Part shown: piece by piece, positions 1 to 7,419 of the stretch
Layout: every line of letters starts with the position of its first letter
How positions within the stretch are numbered: position 1 is the stretch's first letter
Origin: Paenibacillus sp. 37
GTDB lineage: Bacteria; Bacillota; Bacilli; Paenibacillales; Paenibacillaceae
Length of the DNA: 64,000 nucleotides
Assembly: GCF_008386395.1 (NCBI RefSeq)
Contig: NZ_CP043761.1
Location: 2,666,001-2,730,000 of the forward strand
Reading direction: 5' to 3'
The notes under the pieces: model-generated
The model's input: only the letters and a program-made list of their open reading frames with translations
What the model was told of the DNA's origin: nothing
The model's database searches: none
Translations under genes and position numbers: made by a program

Positions 1-391
1 CCTCAAGCGGCTCCTTGGAAAGTGCCACGTAACATTCAAATGCTTCAATTAGTTTGGAATTGTTCTGGTGTTTAGCCTCTTGGAAGTTCATAATGTCGAA
101 AATACGCTCCAATTTATCGTAGCAGGTTCCTTGTCCATATACGATTTCTTCGAATGCATTGACTTCAGACTCCACGATTTTTGAAGCAACGGCGACAATT
201 AAATGTTCTTTTTTAGGGAAATATCGAAATATGGTGGCAATACCCAGATTTGCCTCAGTGGCGATTTCCTGCATCGTTGACTTTTCGAAGCCTTGATGGG
301 AAAAAACGGTTTTGGCCGCTTCGATAATACTTAACCGTCTTTTCATTCGCATAGTGCTACGTTCAGCCTCAAGTCTTTGCTGGGGTTGAAT
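1..391 (-). CDS. TetR/AcrR family transcriptional repressor (partial, 3' end outside window)
   Basis: The N-terminal DNA-binding domain is clear: a helix-turn-helix with EIATEANLGIATIFRYFPKK follows a helix starting RRLSIIEAAKTVF, the standard TetR layout. The C-terminal ligand domain runs off the window. The start is unusual. Upstream of residue M14 (ATG at 352) the frame has no ATG, GTG or TTG back to a stop at 421-419, and no Shine-Dalgarno site precedes that ATG. A perfect AAGGAGG (406-400) sits 8 nt before an in-frame ATT at 391, so ATT is the best start; the N-terminal arm before the helix then has a normal TetR length. The gene is divergent from the P450 gene and is the obvious candidate to bind the inverted repeats at 597-613 and 1949-1965. 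The family call is secure; the start and the regulon are inferred. Confidence 0.88.
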   Translation of the reverse strand, partial: MQPQQRLEAERSTMRMKRRLSIIEAAKTVFSHQGFEKSTMQEIATEANLGIATIFRYFPKKEHLIVAVASKIVESEVNAFEEIVYGQGTCYDKLERIFDIMNFQEAKHQNNSKLIEAFECYVALSKEPLE

Positions 392-562
392 GGCGAAAAC
401 CTCCTTGTATCTATAACTCTAAATTAGCCTATCAACAGTGTGATTTTTTGTCAATGAAGCTAGTTTATACTTCTGATTTAAGCTTTAAATTTGAAGTTTC
501 ACATAAGCCAATCCATAAGAGAAACGTACCTGTTAAAAGGGCAGATTGTAAGGAATTTGAAA

Positions 563-591
563 TTGTCACTTAATAAATGGTAGCATAATAA
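563..591 (+). promoter_or_regulatory. Sigma-A-like promoter of the P450 gene
   Basis: A -35 box TTGTCA (563-568), a 17-bp spacer and a -10 box TAATAA (586-591) fit a housekeeping promoter. Transcription would start at about 597-599, directly at the inverted repeat 597-613, which suits repression by the divergent TetR protein. Confidence 0.6.
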
Positions 592-596
592 TCGTG

Positions 597-613
597 ACGA
601 TATTATCGCTATC
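597..613. promoter_or_regulatory. Putative TetR operator, P450 copy
   Basis: The 17-mer ACGATATTATCGCTATC has the form ACGATA-N6-CTATC. The same outer sequence recurs at 1949-1965 in front of the SDR gene. The outer half-sites GATA and TATC are inverted. The site lies 5 bp past the -10 box, a classic repressor position. That the neighbouring TetR protein binds it is an inference. Confidence 0.55.
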
Positions 614-633
614 AAAAATTAGGAGGCATTCAA

Positions 634-1854
634 TTGTTTACAAACGAGAACCAGAGCAATTCCGAGTCCAAGGTCGATTTCTTAGATCATTCCTTTATTC
701 AACAACCCTTTCCAGTTTATGAGAAGTTGCGAGCAGAAGAACCCATTCATCGTTTCTTGATGCCAGAGGGTCATTATGCTTGGATGGTGTCTCGTTATGA
801 GGATGCCGTAAACGTTTTGCAAGATGCTCGCTTTGTTACAAGTCCTCCCGGGCAGAATGGAGAGGAAGAACCTCCACATGTAGAGGTGATCTCTCATAAT
901 CTGCTGAGCGTGGGGCCAGAGGATCACCGGCGTCTACGACGCCTAATCCAAAAGGCATTTACCCCTCGAATGATTGAGCGATTGCGGGGAAGGATTGAGG
1001 AGATCAGTAACGAGTTGTTGGACAAAATACTCGTTTCAGGCAAAAAGAAAATCGATCTGATTGAGGAGTATGCCTTCCCTTTGCCTATTATCGTTATTTG
1101 CGAAATGCTGGGTGTGCCTCTCAAAGATCAGGACAAATTCCAAATGTGGTCCAATATAATTATGGAGAGTGTGAGCAATCCGGATCTAAGTCACGAAAGC
1201 GATGAGGCTATGAAAGCTTTCATCGAATACCTGCATGAATTGATAATTGAGCGACGCAAGGATCTCAAGAAAGATCTGATTAGTGATCTCATTAGTGTAG
1301 AAGAGGAAGGCGACAAGCTATCGGAACAAGAACTGTATGCGCTCGTTTTTGTCCTCATTATTGCGGGTCATGAAACTACAGTGAATCTAATTGGTAACGG
1401 TATGTTAGCTCTTCTGGAGCACCCAGAGCAAAAACGCCTATTGATGGCTAACCCTGACATGATCCAGTCAGCAATGGAAGAAATTTTACGATTTAATGGT
1501 CCTGCCGAAGTAAGCAATATCCGTTGGGCAACAGAGGATGTTGAACTGGATGGAAAACAGATCCGTGAAGGCGACATGATGCTGGTTGCCTTGTCATCTG
1601 CAAATCGGGATTCGAGTAAATTTGACGAAGCAGATGAGTTTGACATCACACGTAAACTTAATGACCATATCGCATTTGGTAAAGGTGTACACTTTTGTCT
1701 AGGTGCGCCCCTTGCCAGACTTGAAGGAGAAATTGCAATTAATGACCTGCTGCGCAGACTTCCTGAAATCAGGTTGGACACGGAGGCTCAATTGCTGGAA
1801 TGGAGACCAGGTATGATTATTCGAGGGCTTAAGACCTTTCCAATCATATTCTGA
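634..1854 (+). CDS. Cytochrome P450
   Basis: A 406-residue soluble bacterial cytochrome P450, a heme monooxygenase that inserts oxygen into a small substrate using electrons from separate redox partners. The I-helix oxygen-activation motif AGHETT is near residues 244-249, the ExxR motif (EEILR) near 282-286, and the heme loop FGKGVHFCLG carries the ligand Cys355. Length is normal for class I bacterial P450s. The start is TTG at 634, placed 7 nt after AGGAGG (621-626); no better start exists. No ferredoxin or reductase gene is adjacent, so electrons must come from elsewhere. It shares an operator-like inverted repeat with the SDR gene downstream, suggesting the two act on the same compound. 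Substrate unknown. Confidence 0.95.
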   Translation: MFTNENQSNSESKVDFLDHSFIQQPFPVYEKLRAEEPIHRFLMPEGHYAWMVSRYEDAVNVLQDARFVTSPPGQNGEEEPPHVEVISHNLLSVGPEDHRRLRRLIQKAFTPRMIERLRGRIEEISNELLDKILVSGKKKIDLIEEYAFPLPIIVICEMLGVPLKDQDKFQMWSNIIMESVSNPDLSHESDEAMKAFIEYLHELIIERRKDLKKDLISDLISVEEEGDKLSEQELYALVFVLIIAGHETTVNLIGNGMLALLEHPEQKRLLMANPDMIQSAMEEILRFNGPAEVSNIRWATEDVELDGKQIREGDMMLVALSSANRDSSKFDEADEFDITRKLNDHIAFGKGVHFCLGAPLARLEGEIAINDLLRRLPEIRLDTEAQLLEWRPGMIIRGLKTFPIIF

Positions 1855-1908
1855 CTATAGAGAAATGATGAAATCTACCATATAAACCCCTGAACAATCC
1901 TTGTGAAT

Positions 1909-1938
1909 TTGCAAATTAAAACACAGAAGTGATAATAT
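1909..1938 (+). promoter_or_regulatory. Sigma-A-like promoter of the SDR gene
   Basis: TTGCAA (1909-1914), an 18-bp spacer and TAATAT (1933-1938). The P450-SDR gap therefore has its own promoter instead of simple read-through. The operator-like repeat 1949-1965 lies just downstream of the expected start point. Confidence 0.5.
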
Positions 1939-1948
1939 TAATATTGTA

Positions 1949-1965
1949 ACGATAGTGAAACTATC
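1949..1965. promoter_or_regulatory. Putative TetR operator, SDR copy
   Basis: ACGATAGTGAAACTATC contains a perfect inverted repeat GATAGT-GAA-ACTATC and matches the site at 597-613 in its outer 11 bases. It lies 10 bp past the -10 box. Two copies at equivalent positions before two separate promoters argue for one repressor controlling both genes. Confidence 0.6.
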
Positions 1966-2004
1966 AATTGTATTGGTTCACATTATGTTAGGGGGAAGAA
2001 GTAC

Positions 2005-3027
2005 ATGACGTATAACGAAAATATTAAAATCGGGGAATTATTAAATGATGAAAAAGCAGTTGCTATTCTTGCTAAACATCTACCGGAATTTATTAATGCA
2101 CCTACCTTTAAGATGGCCTCTAATTTCACATTAAATCAATTGGTTGCCATTCCTCAAGTGGATATTTCTGAAGCTTTATTAAAAGCGTTAAAGAATGATT
2201 TGGCTGAACTAACACTTGTGTCCGAAGAAAATGTAAAAACCAAACCTGTAATGTCTTCACAGAAAAATGATTCCCTCGTAGGGAAAGTGATTACGGTTAC
2301 AGGCGCAGGTAGTGGAATCGGGAGAGCAAGCGCAATTCTTATGGCAGCCAGAGGAGCCCAATTGGTACTAGTCGACTTCAACACTGCAACAGGGCTTGAA
2401 ACACTGGAGCTTATAAAAGAACAAAATGGTGAAGCCATTTTTGTCCAAGCCGATGTTTCTTCGAACAATGATGTTCAAAACTATATTCAAAAAGCAGTTG
2501 AAACTTATGGGAAAATTGACGTAGCGTTCAATAACGCTGGTATTATGCAGCAGTTCCAGCGTTTCCAGGACATTTCCGAGGAAGAATTTACTCAGGTCAT
2601 TAATGTGAATTTAAAAGGAATATTCCTTGGGATGAAGTACGCCCTTCAAGTGATGGATAAACAAGGATACGGACATGTCATTAATACTGCATCTACCACA
2701 GCCATTCGAGCTGAGCACAGTCTAGCTGCATATACTGCGAGCAAACACGGAGTTGCTGGTTTAACTAAGGCAGCCGCGCTTGAATACGTAAGAAAAGGGA
2801 TTCGTGTAAATGCCATCTGTCCTGGTGGAGTAGCTACAACAATGACGGATGCTGCACCCCAAATGCTCCAAGATGGTGGATATATGCCAGAAGAATTCCC
2901 AAATATGAGGATGGGACGATTTGCACAGCCGGAAGAACTCGCTCAACTGGTTGCATTCCTGGCTTCAGATGGATCAAGCTATATGACAGGTTCCATTATA
3001 CTAGCTGATGGTGGTCTTACCCTGTAA
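2005..3027 (+). CDS. Short-chain dehydrogenase/reductase with N-terminal extension
   Basis: The last 245 or so residues are a classical SDR that oxidises or reduces a hydroxyl/keto group with NAD(P). They show the cofactor motif TGAGSGIG (residues 99-106), NNAG (near 176-179), and the catalytic Tyr243 and Lys247 in YTASK, followed by PGGV. About 90 extra residues precede the Rossmann fold (IGELLNDEKAVAILAKHLPE and on). A similar small helical segment is known at the ends of some Paenibacillus and clostridial SDRs and glycosidases; its role is unclear to me. The start ATG follows AGGGGGAAG. The gene has its own promoter and the same operator-like site as the P450 gene, so oxidation by the P450 followed by dehydrogenation is a reasonable guess. 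Substrate unknown. Confidence 0.92.
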   Translation: MTYNENIKIGELLNDEKAVAILAKHLPEFINAPTFKMASNFTLNQLVAIPQVDISEALLKALKNDLAELTLVSEENVKTKPVMSSQKNDSLVGKVITVTGAGSGIGRASAILMAARGAQLVLVDFNTATGLETLELIKEQNGEAIFVQADVSSNNDVQNYIQKAVETYGKIDVAFNNAGIMQQFQRFQDISEEEFTQVINVNLKGIFLGMKYALQVMDKQGYGHVINTASTTAIRAEHSLAAYTASKHGVAGLTKAAALEYVRKGIRVNAICPGGVATTMTDAAPQMLQDGGYMPEEFPNMRMGRFAQPEELAQLVAFLASDGSSYMTGSIILADGGLTL

Positions 3028-3046
3028 ATATTTTAATTCATATAAT

Positions 3047-3093
3047 AAGATGTCTCGGTTCAACTATAAAGTTGCATTGGAGGCATCTTTTTG
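3047..3093 (+). terminator. Rho-independent terminator after the SDR gene
   Basis: AAGATGTCTC (from 3047) pairs with GAGGCATCTT (3080-3089) with one G-U pair, and an inner CAACT/AGTTG stem extends the hairpin. A T-run follows from 3087. Confidence 0.75.
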
Positions 3094-3184
3094 TTTTCAC
3101 TTTTACACTTCGCAAATGGAACATTGTGGGTTATATTGGATATGATTTGGTTCTGTGGTAGAGAAATGGAGAGGTGATCAACAC

Positions 3185-3265
3185 ATGTATGTAAACGGAT
3201 TCATAACTAGGTGGGTGACTACATTTGATATATTAATTCAAATAATAGAAGTGAATCTAGATTAG
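3185..3265 (+). CDS. Possible 26-residue leader or small ORF
   Basis: ATG at 3185 follows GAGGTG by 8 nt, a good ribosome binding site. The frame runs 26 codons (beginning MYVNGFITRW) to a TAG at 3263-3265 that overlaps the Shine-Dalgarno sequence of the next gene. This layout would allow translational coupling or a leader peptide. No homology is recognised and the composition is AT-rich, so it could be chance. Confidence 0.3.
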   Translation: MYVNGFITRWVTTFDILIQIIEVNLD

Positions 3266-3275
3266 GGGGATGCGG

Positions 3276-3863
3276 ATGTTGATTGAAGATGAGAGCGTAT
3301 ACCCTGACTGTTCAGTTGAAATAAGAATAGTAGACGTTGGCGGTTCAACAAAACTACAGCTTATACAGAAACTGGACCAACACTCTATTTTATTGAATAA
3401 ATATGGAGAACAGTTGTTAAATGATGAGAGATTTATAGTCTCCAATACAAAGCAAAGCTTGCAAACGGTTGAGTTGACCGTCAGACAACTTGGATTTTCG
3501 GATGGTGCTACAACTCTCCAGTTATTTCGAAGAGCAAATGAACTTGGGTTGGATTGTTGTCCGGTTGAGTTAGGACCTTATCTAAGACTGCAATATTTGG
3601 ATCAGCCCGAGATAGTTTCTACCCATATTTCAGAGGAGAGGAAAGCTCCGTCCGGCTCCATTACTATAGCATCTGAAGCCCTTACAGAGGATATTGATTT
3701 TCCAAAAGGTTTTTATCTCAGACGAATAAACGACGAGTTTTGGTTACGAGGATATCTTGCGGACCATCTACATGTATGGAGTCCTCATGATCGCTTTATC
3801 TTCTGCAGGGCTCAGCTTCTATTATATGAGGATCAGGAAGATGTTTTGAAAGGAAAGGAGTGA
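3276..3863 (+). CDS. Conserved hypothetical protein
   Basis: A soluble protein of about 195 residues with no signal peptide or membrane segment. I do not recognise a characterised domain. Features that look conserved are an N-terminal VDVGG segment, GFSDGATTLQLFRRANELGL in the middle, and a C-terminal FPKGFYLRR...DEFWLRGY region followed by a short segment ending in DRFIF. An ATG at 3270 touches the GGGGG of the ribosome site, so the ATG at 3276, 6 nt after AGGGGG, is the better start. It is followed 6 nt later by the DUF4367-like gene, so the two are probably co-transcribed. Coding status is supported by the binding site and operon spacing; function unknown. Confidence 0.75.
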   Translation: MLIEDESVYPDCSVEIRIVDVGGSTKLQLIQKLDQHSILLNKYGEQLLNDERFIVSNTKQSLQTVELTVRQLGFSDGATTLQLFRRANELGLDCCPVELGPYLRLQYLDQPEIVSTHISEERKAPSGSITIASEALTEDIDFPKGFYLRRINDEFWLRGYLADHLHVWSPHDRFIFCRAQLLLYEDQEDVLKGKE

Positions 3864-3869
3864 AGATCA

Positions 3870-4526
3870 ATGGATATCAAAAACAAAAGCGGAGATGTGC
3901 TTGGGAAAATTCAAATTGAATCCTTACGCAAAGATAGTGCGATTGACCGGATCGTCATTGACTTAAAGCCTGGTGAGGGGAAGGCGATTTATACCGCAGA
4001 TGCTACAGAGAACCAATTCACGCAACAGACCAATTATGCAGCCATTCCATGGGAAGACGGGTTGGAACAATTGCAGAAATTTTATTCTCCATGGCAGCCG
4101 AAATTTCCGATCGATTCTGATATCGATGCCATTCATGTATTTTATGGATTTGATAATCTAACTCCGCAAGAAATCGATGAAATGATTGAAGAAAGTAACA
4201 GGTTAGGCAGAAATGTAGTGATACGAGACCTGAAGCCCAATAAGAAGGTTGTGGGCATCAGCATCACGTATAAAGAATACGGTGGTTATAAACTTAACAT
4301 TTTCGGGACAACAAAAAGCCGGATCGCATTGCCTGATCATGATGGTACTAAGGTTAAACAGGTAGCCTTACGTGGCGTCGAAGCATTTTATATTTTCAAT
4401 AACGAAACTTCCCAATTGATATGGATCGAAGAGGATGTGCATGGGAAGGCACTGCAATACGAGATCATTGGCAGAAATATGTCAGAAGATCTTGTGATGG
4501 AAATTACGAATTCAATGAACGGATAA
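3870..4526 (+). CDS. DUF4367-like hypothetical protein
   Basis: A soluble protein of 218 residues. The C-terminal third (LIWIEEDVHGKALQYEIIGR then NMSEDLVMEITNSM) resembles the DUF4367 domain, which is common in Bacillus and Paenibacillus, often at the extracytoplasmic end of anti-sigma or lipoprotein-like proteins. Here there is no signal peptide and no transmembrane helix, so the domain appears without its usual membrane anchor. It lies 6 nt after the previous gene and 30 nt before a DinB-like gene, consistent with an operon. The domain call rests on a remembered pattern at the C-terminus and is moderate. No catalytic residues can be named. Confidence 0.7.
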   Translation: MDIKNKSGDVLGKIQIESLRKDSAIDRIVIDLKPGEGKAIYTADATENQFTQQTNYAAIPWEDGLEQLQKFYSPWQPKFPIDSDIDAIHVFYGFDNLTPQEIDEMIEESNRLGRNVVIRDLKPNKKVVGISITYKEYGGYKLNIFGTTKSRIALPDHDGTKVKQVALRGVEAFYIFNNETSQLIWIEEDVHGKALQYEIIGRNMSEDLVMEITNSMNG

Positions 4527-4556
4527 ATTTTATATTATTTTGAGTGAGGTGCTACG

Positions 4557-5039
4557 ATGAGTTACAAAGCTATTCTCATAGACCAATTAAATGCCTGTTA
4601 TCATGATCAGAGCTGGTTTACACCGCTTCATGATATGTTGACAGACCTCAATGCTGCGGAAGCCGCTTATGTAAAGAATGAGGGAGAGCATTCCATTTGG
4701 GCGATCGTCAATCATCTTATTTTCTGGAATGAGAGGTGGCTTGAGAGATATGTTGCCGAACAGGTCGACGGGCTGCATTCAGTGAATAATGAGGATACAT
4801 TTGACATAGATCCGTCTAACCTGAACGATGTGGAGTGGTGCAAGACACTACATAGACTGAAAACCGTTTTTAGTGATTGGAACAGGGCACTCGAAGATAG
4901 CGATGAACATAAACTGACCCGTGAAATTCCTTCTTATTTCAACGCGCCCTGGTGGGGAGTTGTATCGAATCTATGCATTCATAATGCCTATCATATTGGC
5001 CAGATCATGCTGCTCAAAAAATCAATGAAACACACGTAA
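4557..5039 (+). CDS. DinB family protein
   Basis: A 160-residue protein of the DinB/YfiT-like four-helix-bundle superfamily, whose members bind a metal through three histidines and often act as thiol-S-transferases. Candidate ligands are the His of NHLIFWNERW near residue 53 and the HNAYHIG motif near the C-terminus. The gene is preceded by GAGTGAGGTG. It is one of three DinB-superfamily genes within 5.5 kb (also 7420-7899 and 9564-10013). The thiol cofactor in Bacillota would be bacillithiol, but this member's substrate cannot be told from sequence. Confidence 0.88.
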   Translation: MSYKAILIDQLNACYHDQSWFTPLHDMLTDLNAAEAAYVKNEGEHSIWAIVNHLIFWNERWLERYVAEQVDGLHSVNNEDTFDIDPSNLNDVEWCKTLHRLKTVFSDWNRALEDSDEHKLTREIPSYFNAPWWGVVSNLCIHNAYHIGQIMLLKKSMKHT

Positions 5040-5093
5040 TACACGCTGTATTAGGGTTATAAAATTATACTTAAGCAAAGGAAGATGACTTTC

Positions 5094-5612
5094 ATGGAAA
5101 AAGGCAAAATTATATTTTTGAACGGTGTAACGAGCTCTGGTAAAACTTCAATTGTAGAGGCGATGCAATCATACGATGATCCGTTTTTCTATGTGGTCGC
5201 TAATGATCTTTTTGAAAATACGATCGGTGATAAACATCTTCAGACGGATTACTGGAAGTATCTGAGTGAAGCGATTGTAATGATGTATCATACGGCAAAA
5301 GTATTCTCAGACCATGGCAAGCATGTTCTGATCGATGGCATACTGGTTGAAAGAAAAGAGCTCGCGCCGCATTATGAACAAGTCAAACAGATTTTTGAAG
5401 GGTATCCACTGGATATCGTTGAGTTATATTGCCCTCTCGACATCTGTCGTCAGCGTAACATTGAGCGTGGTGATCGCAGAGAAGAGCAATCGGATGAGCA
5501 ACATCAAATTATGGCTTCCGACATTCAGTATAGTTATTCGGTGGATACGAGTGTGCATACACCTGAGGAATGTGCCGAGATGATTATCAATACGCTGTTT
5601 AAAAGTGAATAA
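5094..5612 (+). CDS. P-loop kinase, chloramphenicol phosphotransferase-like
   Basis: A 172-residue P-loop protein. The Walker A motif GVTSSGKTS is near the N-terminus, followed by VANDLFE, an LIDGILVE segment, and RQRNIERGDRR, which fits the lid arginines of small kinases. The overall order matches the chloramphenicol 3-O-phosphotransferase-like family, whose members phosphorylate small hydroxylated molecules. An ATG at 5085 directly abuts AGGAAG, so the ATG at 5094, 9 nt downstream, is preferred. Neighbours are other small modifying enzymes. Whether it confers resistance to any drug is unknown; many such chromosomal kinases have no known substrate. Confidence 0.82.
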   Translation: MEKGKIIFLNGVTSSGKTSIVEAMQSYDDPFFYVVANDLFENTIGDKHLQTDYWKYLSEAIVMMYHTAKVFSDHGKHVLIDGILVERKELAPHYEQVKQIFEGYPLDIVELYCPLDICRQRNIERGDRREEQSDEQHQIMASDIQYSYSVDTSVHTPEECAEMIINTLFKSE

Positions 5613-5691
5613 AGGTTCACTGTATGAATTGAAGAGAATGATTGTCCTCGAATTGTATTGAGGAGAACAATAGAGACCAGTGATGTAAACA

Positions 5692-5991
5692 ATGAGTTGT
5701 TTTTTTAATCACACGGATGCAGATATCATTGTAACTGTTGAAAGAGTTTGGTATTCAAGGATCGTACTACAAACGTTATATCGATACCATCTGGATGAAG
5801 CGTCCTTTCAATTTTTTTAATAAAACAGCTGGGTATTATATTTCCGATCAGGTGATTATACCAAGCTACATAGAGAAAGTAGTTCACTTGGTAGAAAGGC
5901 TTTTGCCAGAGGAGTTAAACTGCGATTTACAACGAATTTATATCCTTTAAGGGAGGCTGTAGGGTTCGAACATAGTAGGTTAGGGGGATGA
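5692..5991 (+). pseudogene. Decayed DUF6886-like gene with two frameshifts
   Basis: Three frames must be joined to read one protein. Frame 1 (from ATG 5692) gives VTVERVWYSRIVLQTLYRY and ends in a T7 tract near 5813-5819. Frame 2 continues NKTAGYYISDQVIIPSYIEK up to LQRIYIL. A second shift near 5938-5945 restores YPLREAVGFEHSRLGG and a stop. Joined, this matches my recollection of the C-terminal half of the DUF6886 family (around the GYY(V/I)S motif and the ending PLREAV). The N-terminal half is absent upstream. The final TGA overlaps the ATG of the next gene, the remnant of a coupled pair. The alternative is an unrelated 70-codon ORF starting at TTG 5738, which has no ribosome binding site. 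Confidence 0.55.
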
Positions 5992-6446
5992 CATTGCTTT
6001 CTGCATATTGGAGGTACTTTTTATATGTAACTGAACATAAATTGAATGTTTTAATCGAGTGCTGGCATGAAGGTTTATATGCACAGGGGTTACTTCATGA
6101 TTTATCCAAGTTTTGTCCTCAAGAATTTATTCCTTATGCAATCAAGTTTTATGCGGGTCGTAAAGATGAAGATACAGAACTAAGATGGAAGAACGCATGG
6201 TTACATCACCAGAATCATAATAAACATCATTGGGAGTACTGGATTGTAAACAGAACTACAAAAGAAGCTCTGCCTATGCCACAAAAATATTTTATAGAAA
6301 TGGTATGTGACTGGAGGTCTTTTTCGAGAAAATGGGGCCGCAGAGTCAAAGATTCCAATTTGGCAGAACGCATGATGAACTCGGAAGATGTTATTCTACA
6401 TCCAATGACGAGAGAAGCGCTTATGCAGTACTTATTAGAGAGGTGA
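5988..6446 (+). CDS. DUF5662 family protein
   Basis: A 152-residue protein with many histidines in the pattern GLLHDLSKF near residue 38, then WLHHQNHNKHHWEYW near residues 65-79, typical of the DUF5662 family. The HD and HH pairs suggest a metal-binding, HD-phosphohydrolase-like fold, but no activity has been shown to my knowledge. ATG at 5988 abuts AGGGGG; the TTG two codons later (5994) is at a better distance and may be the real start. It follows a decayed gene with a 4-nt overlap and leads into a 44-residue ORF, then an AAC(3)-like gene. Confidence 0.8.
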   Translation: MTLLSAYWRYFLYVTEHKLNVLIECWHEGLYAQGLLHDLSKFCPQEFIPYAIKFYAGRKDEDTELRWKNAWLHHQNHNKHHWEYWIVNRTTKEALPMPQKYFIEMVCDWRSFSRKWGRRVKDSNLAERMMNSEDVILHPMTREALMQYLLER

Positions 6447-6449
6447 ATA

Positions 6450-6584
6450 ATGATGATCCAAGATGATATGCGCTTTTTGGAATTGGCCATAGAAGAGCGG
6501 GCTGCCGTAAAACGAAAAATGCGGAAAGAATGGAATGTTAGACGGGGAATTATCAATACAGTGTGGGATGAAAAGTTCATATGA
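6450..6584 (+). CDS. Small 44-residue protein, coupled to the AAC(3)-like gene
   Basis: The frame begins at ATG 6450, 3 nt after the DUF5662 stop, with AGAGAGGTG just upstream. It ends in an ATGA overlap (6581-6584) with the next gene. The product starts MMIQDDMRFLELAIEERAA and is strongly charged, with KRKMRKEW in the middle and predicted mostly helical. The binding site and the stop-start overlap both support translation. No homologue recognised. The following gene has only a weak site of its own, so coupling may drive its expression. Confidence 0.6.
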   Translation: MMIQDDMRFLELAIEERAAVKRKMRKEWNVRRGIINTVWDEKFI

Positions 6585-7384
6585 TAACAGGTGGAATTAC
6601 AAAAAACACTCTGATTAATGATTTAAGACGATTAGGTGTTAAGAAGGGCATGACGATAATCGTTCATTCCTCCTTCAAAGCAACAGGTAAGGTTATAGGC
6701 GGCCCGGTAAGTGTTATTTTAGCTCTGGAAGAAGCCGTTGGAACCAATGGAACCATTGTCATGCCCACTCAAACAGAACATCTTTGTGAACCTTCAGAGC
6801 ATGACGCGAACCTGTCTTCAGAGGCAATTGAGTTCATCAAAGACAATATGCCTATTTATTATCCTGACTTAACACCAACCTCGTATATGGGCATCATTCC
6901 CGAGGTGTTTCGGAGGCAAGATGGTGTGTTTCGAAGCTCACATCCGCACATGTCTTTTGCTGCCTGGGGGAAAGAGGCAAAACGGATAACGGAAGATCAC
7001 AACTTGCATTATGCATTAAATGAGAAATCTCCGTTAGGAAAAATCTATGATTTGAGTGGATACATTCTGTTACTTGGTGCACCTACAAATAGTAACACCT
7101 CCCTGCACCTGGCCGAATATAAACAGCAGAATACATTTGTTAAGCCAAAAGTCTGGGGAGTAAAAATGCTGGTGGATGGACTTGAACAATGGACTACATA
7201 CGATGATATTAACAATGAATCGGATGATTTTGAATTAATTTTTAATGAGTTTAAGATCCAGACTAACGCTGTTACCGAAGGAATGGTAGGGAACGCTGTG
7301 AGTTATATGATACCCCAAAGAGAGATGGTTGATTATGCTTTGGGATGGATGAATCGGAACCGAAGAGAACATATAGGGCAGTGA
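6581..7384 (+). CDS. AAC(3) family N-acetyltransferase
   Basis: A 267-residue member of the aminoglycoside 3-N-acetyltransferase (antibiotic_NAT) family, which transfers acetyl from acetyl-CoA to an amino group. Family landmarks are VHSSFKATGKVIGG at residues 28-41, IVMPTQT, RSSHPHMSFAAWG near 118-130, SPLGKIYDL, YILLLGA and SLHLAEY. Length is as expected. It lacks its own strong ribosome site and overlaps the upstream 44-codon ORF by 4 nt, pointing to translational coupling. Environmental bacilli often carry such genes (for example Bacillus YokD), and only some acetylate aminoglycosides, so resistance should not be assumed. Confidence 0.92.
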   Translation: MITGGITKNTLINDLRRLGVKKGMTIIVHSSFKATGKVIGGPVSVILALEEAVGTNGTIVMPTQTEHLCEPSEHDANLSSEAIEFIKDNMPIYYPDLTPTSYMGIIPEVFRRQDGVFRSSHPHMSFAAWGKEAKRITEDHNLHYALNEKSPLGKIYDLSGYILLLGAPTNSNTSLHLAEYKQQNTFVKPKVWGVKMLVDGLEQWTTYDDINNESDDFELIFNEFKIQTNAVTEGMVGNAVSYMIPQREMVDYALGWMNRNRREHIGQ

Positions 7385-7419
7385 ATCATCTCAAAAAGAA
7401 AGAAGGGGGAAATGTAATC

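Noticed and set aside
5738-5950. 70-codon ORF starting at TTG 5738 as an independent gene
   Set aside because: It has no ribosome site, and its sequence continues in other frames on both sides, so it is better read as one part of a decayed gene.
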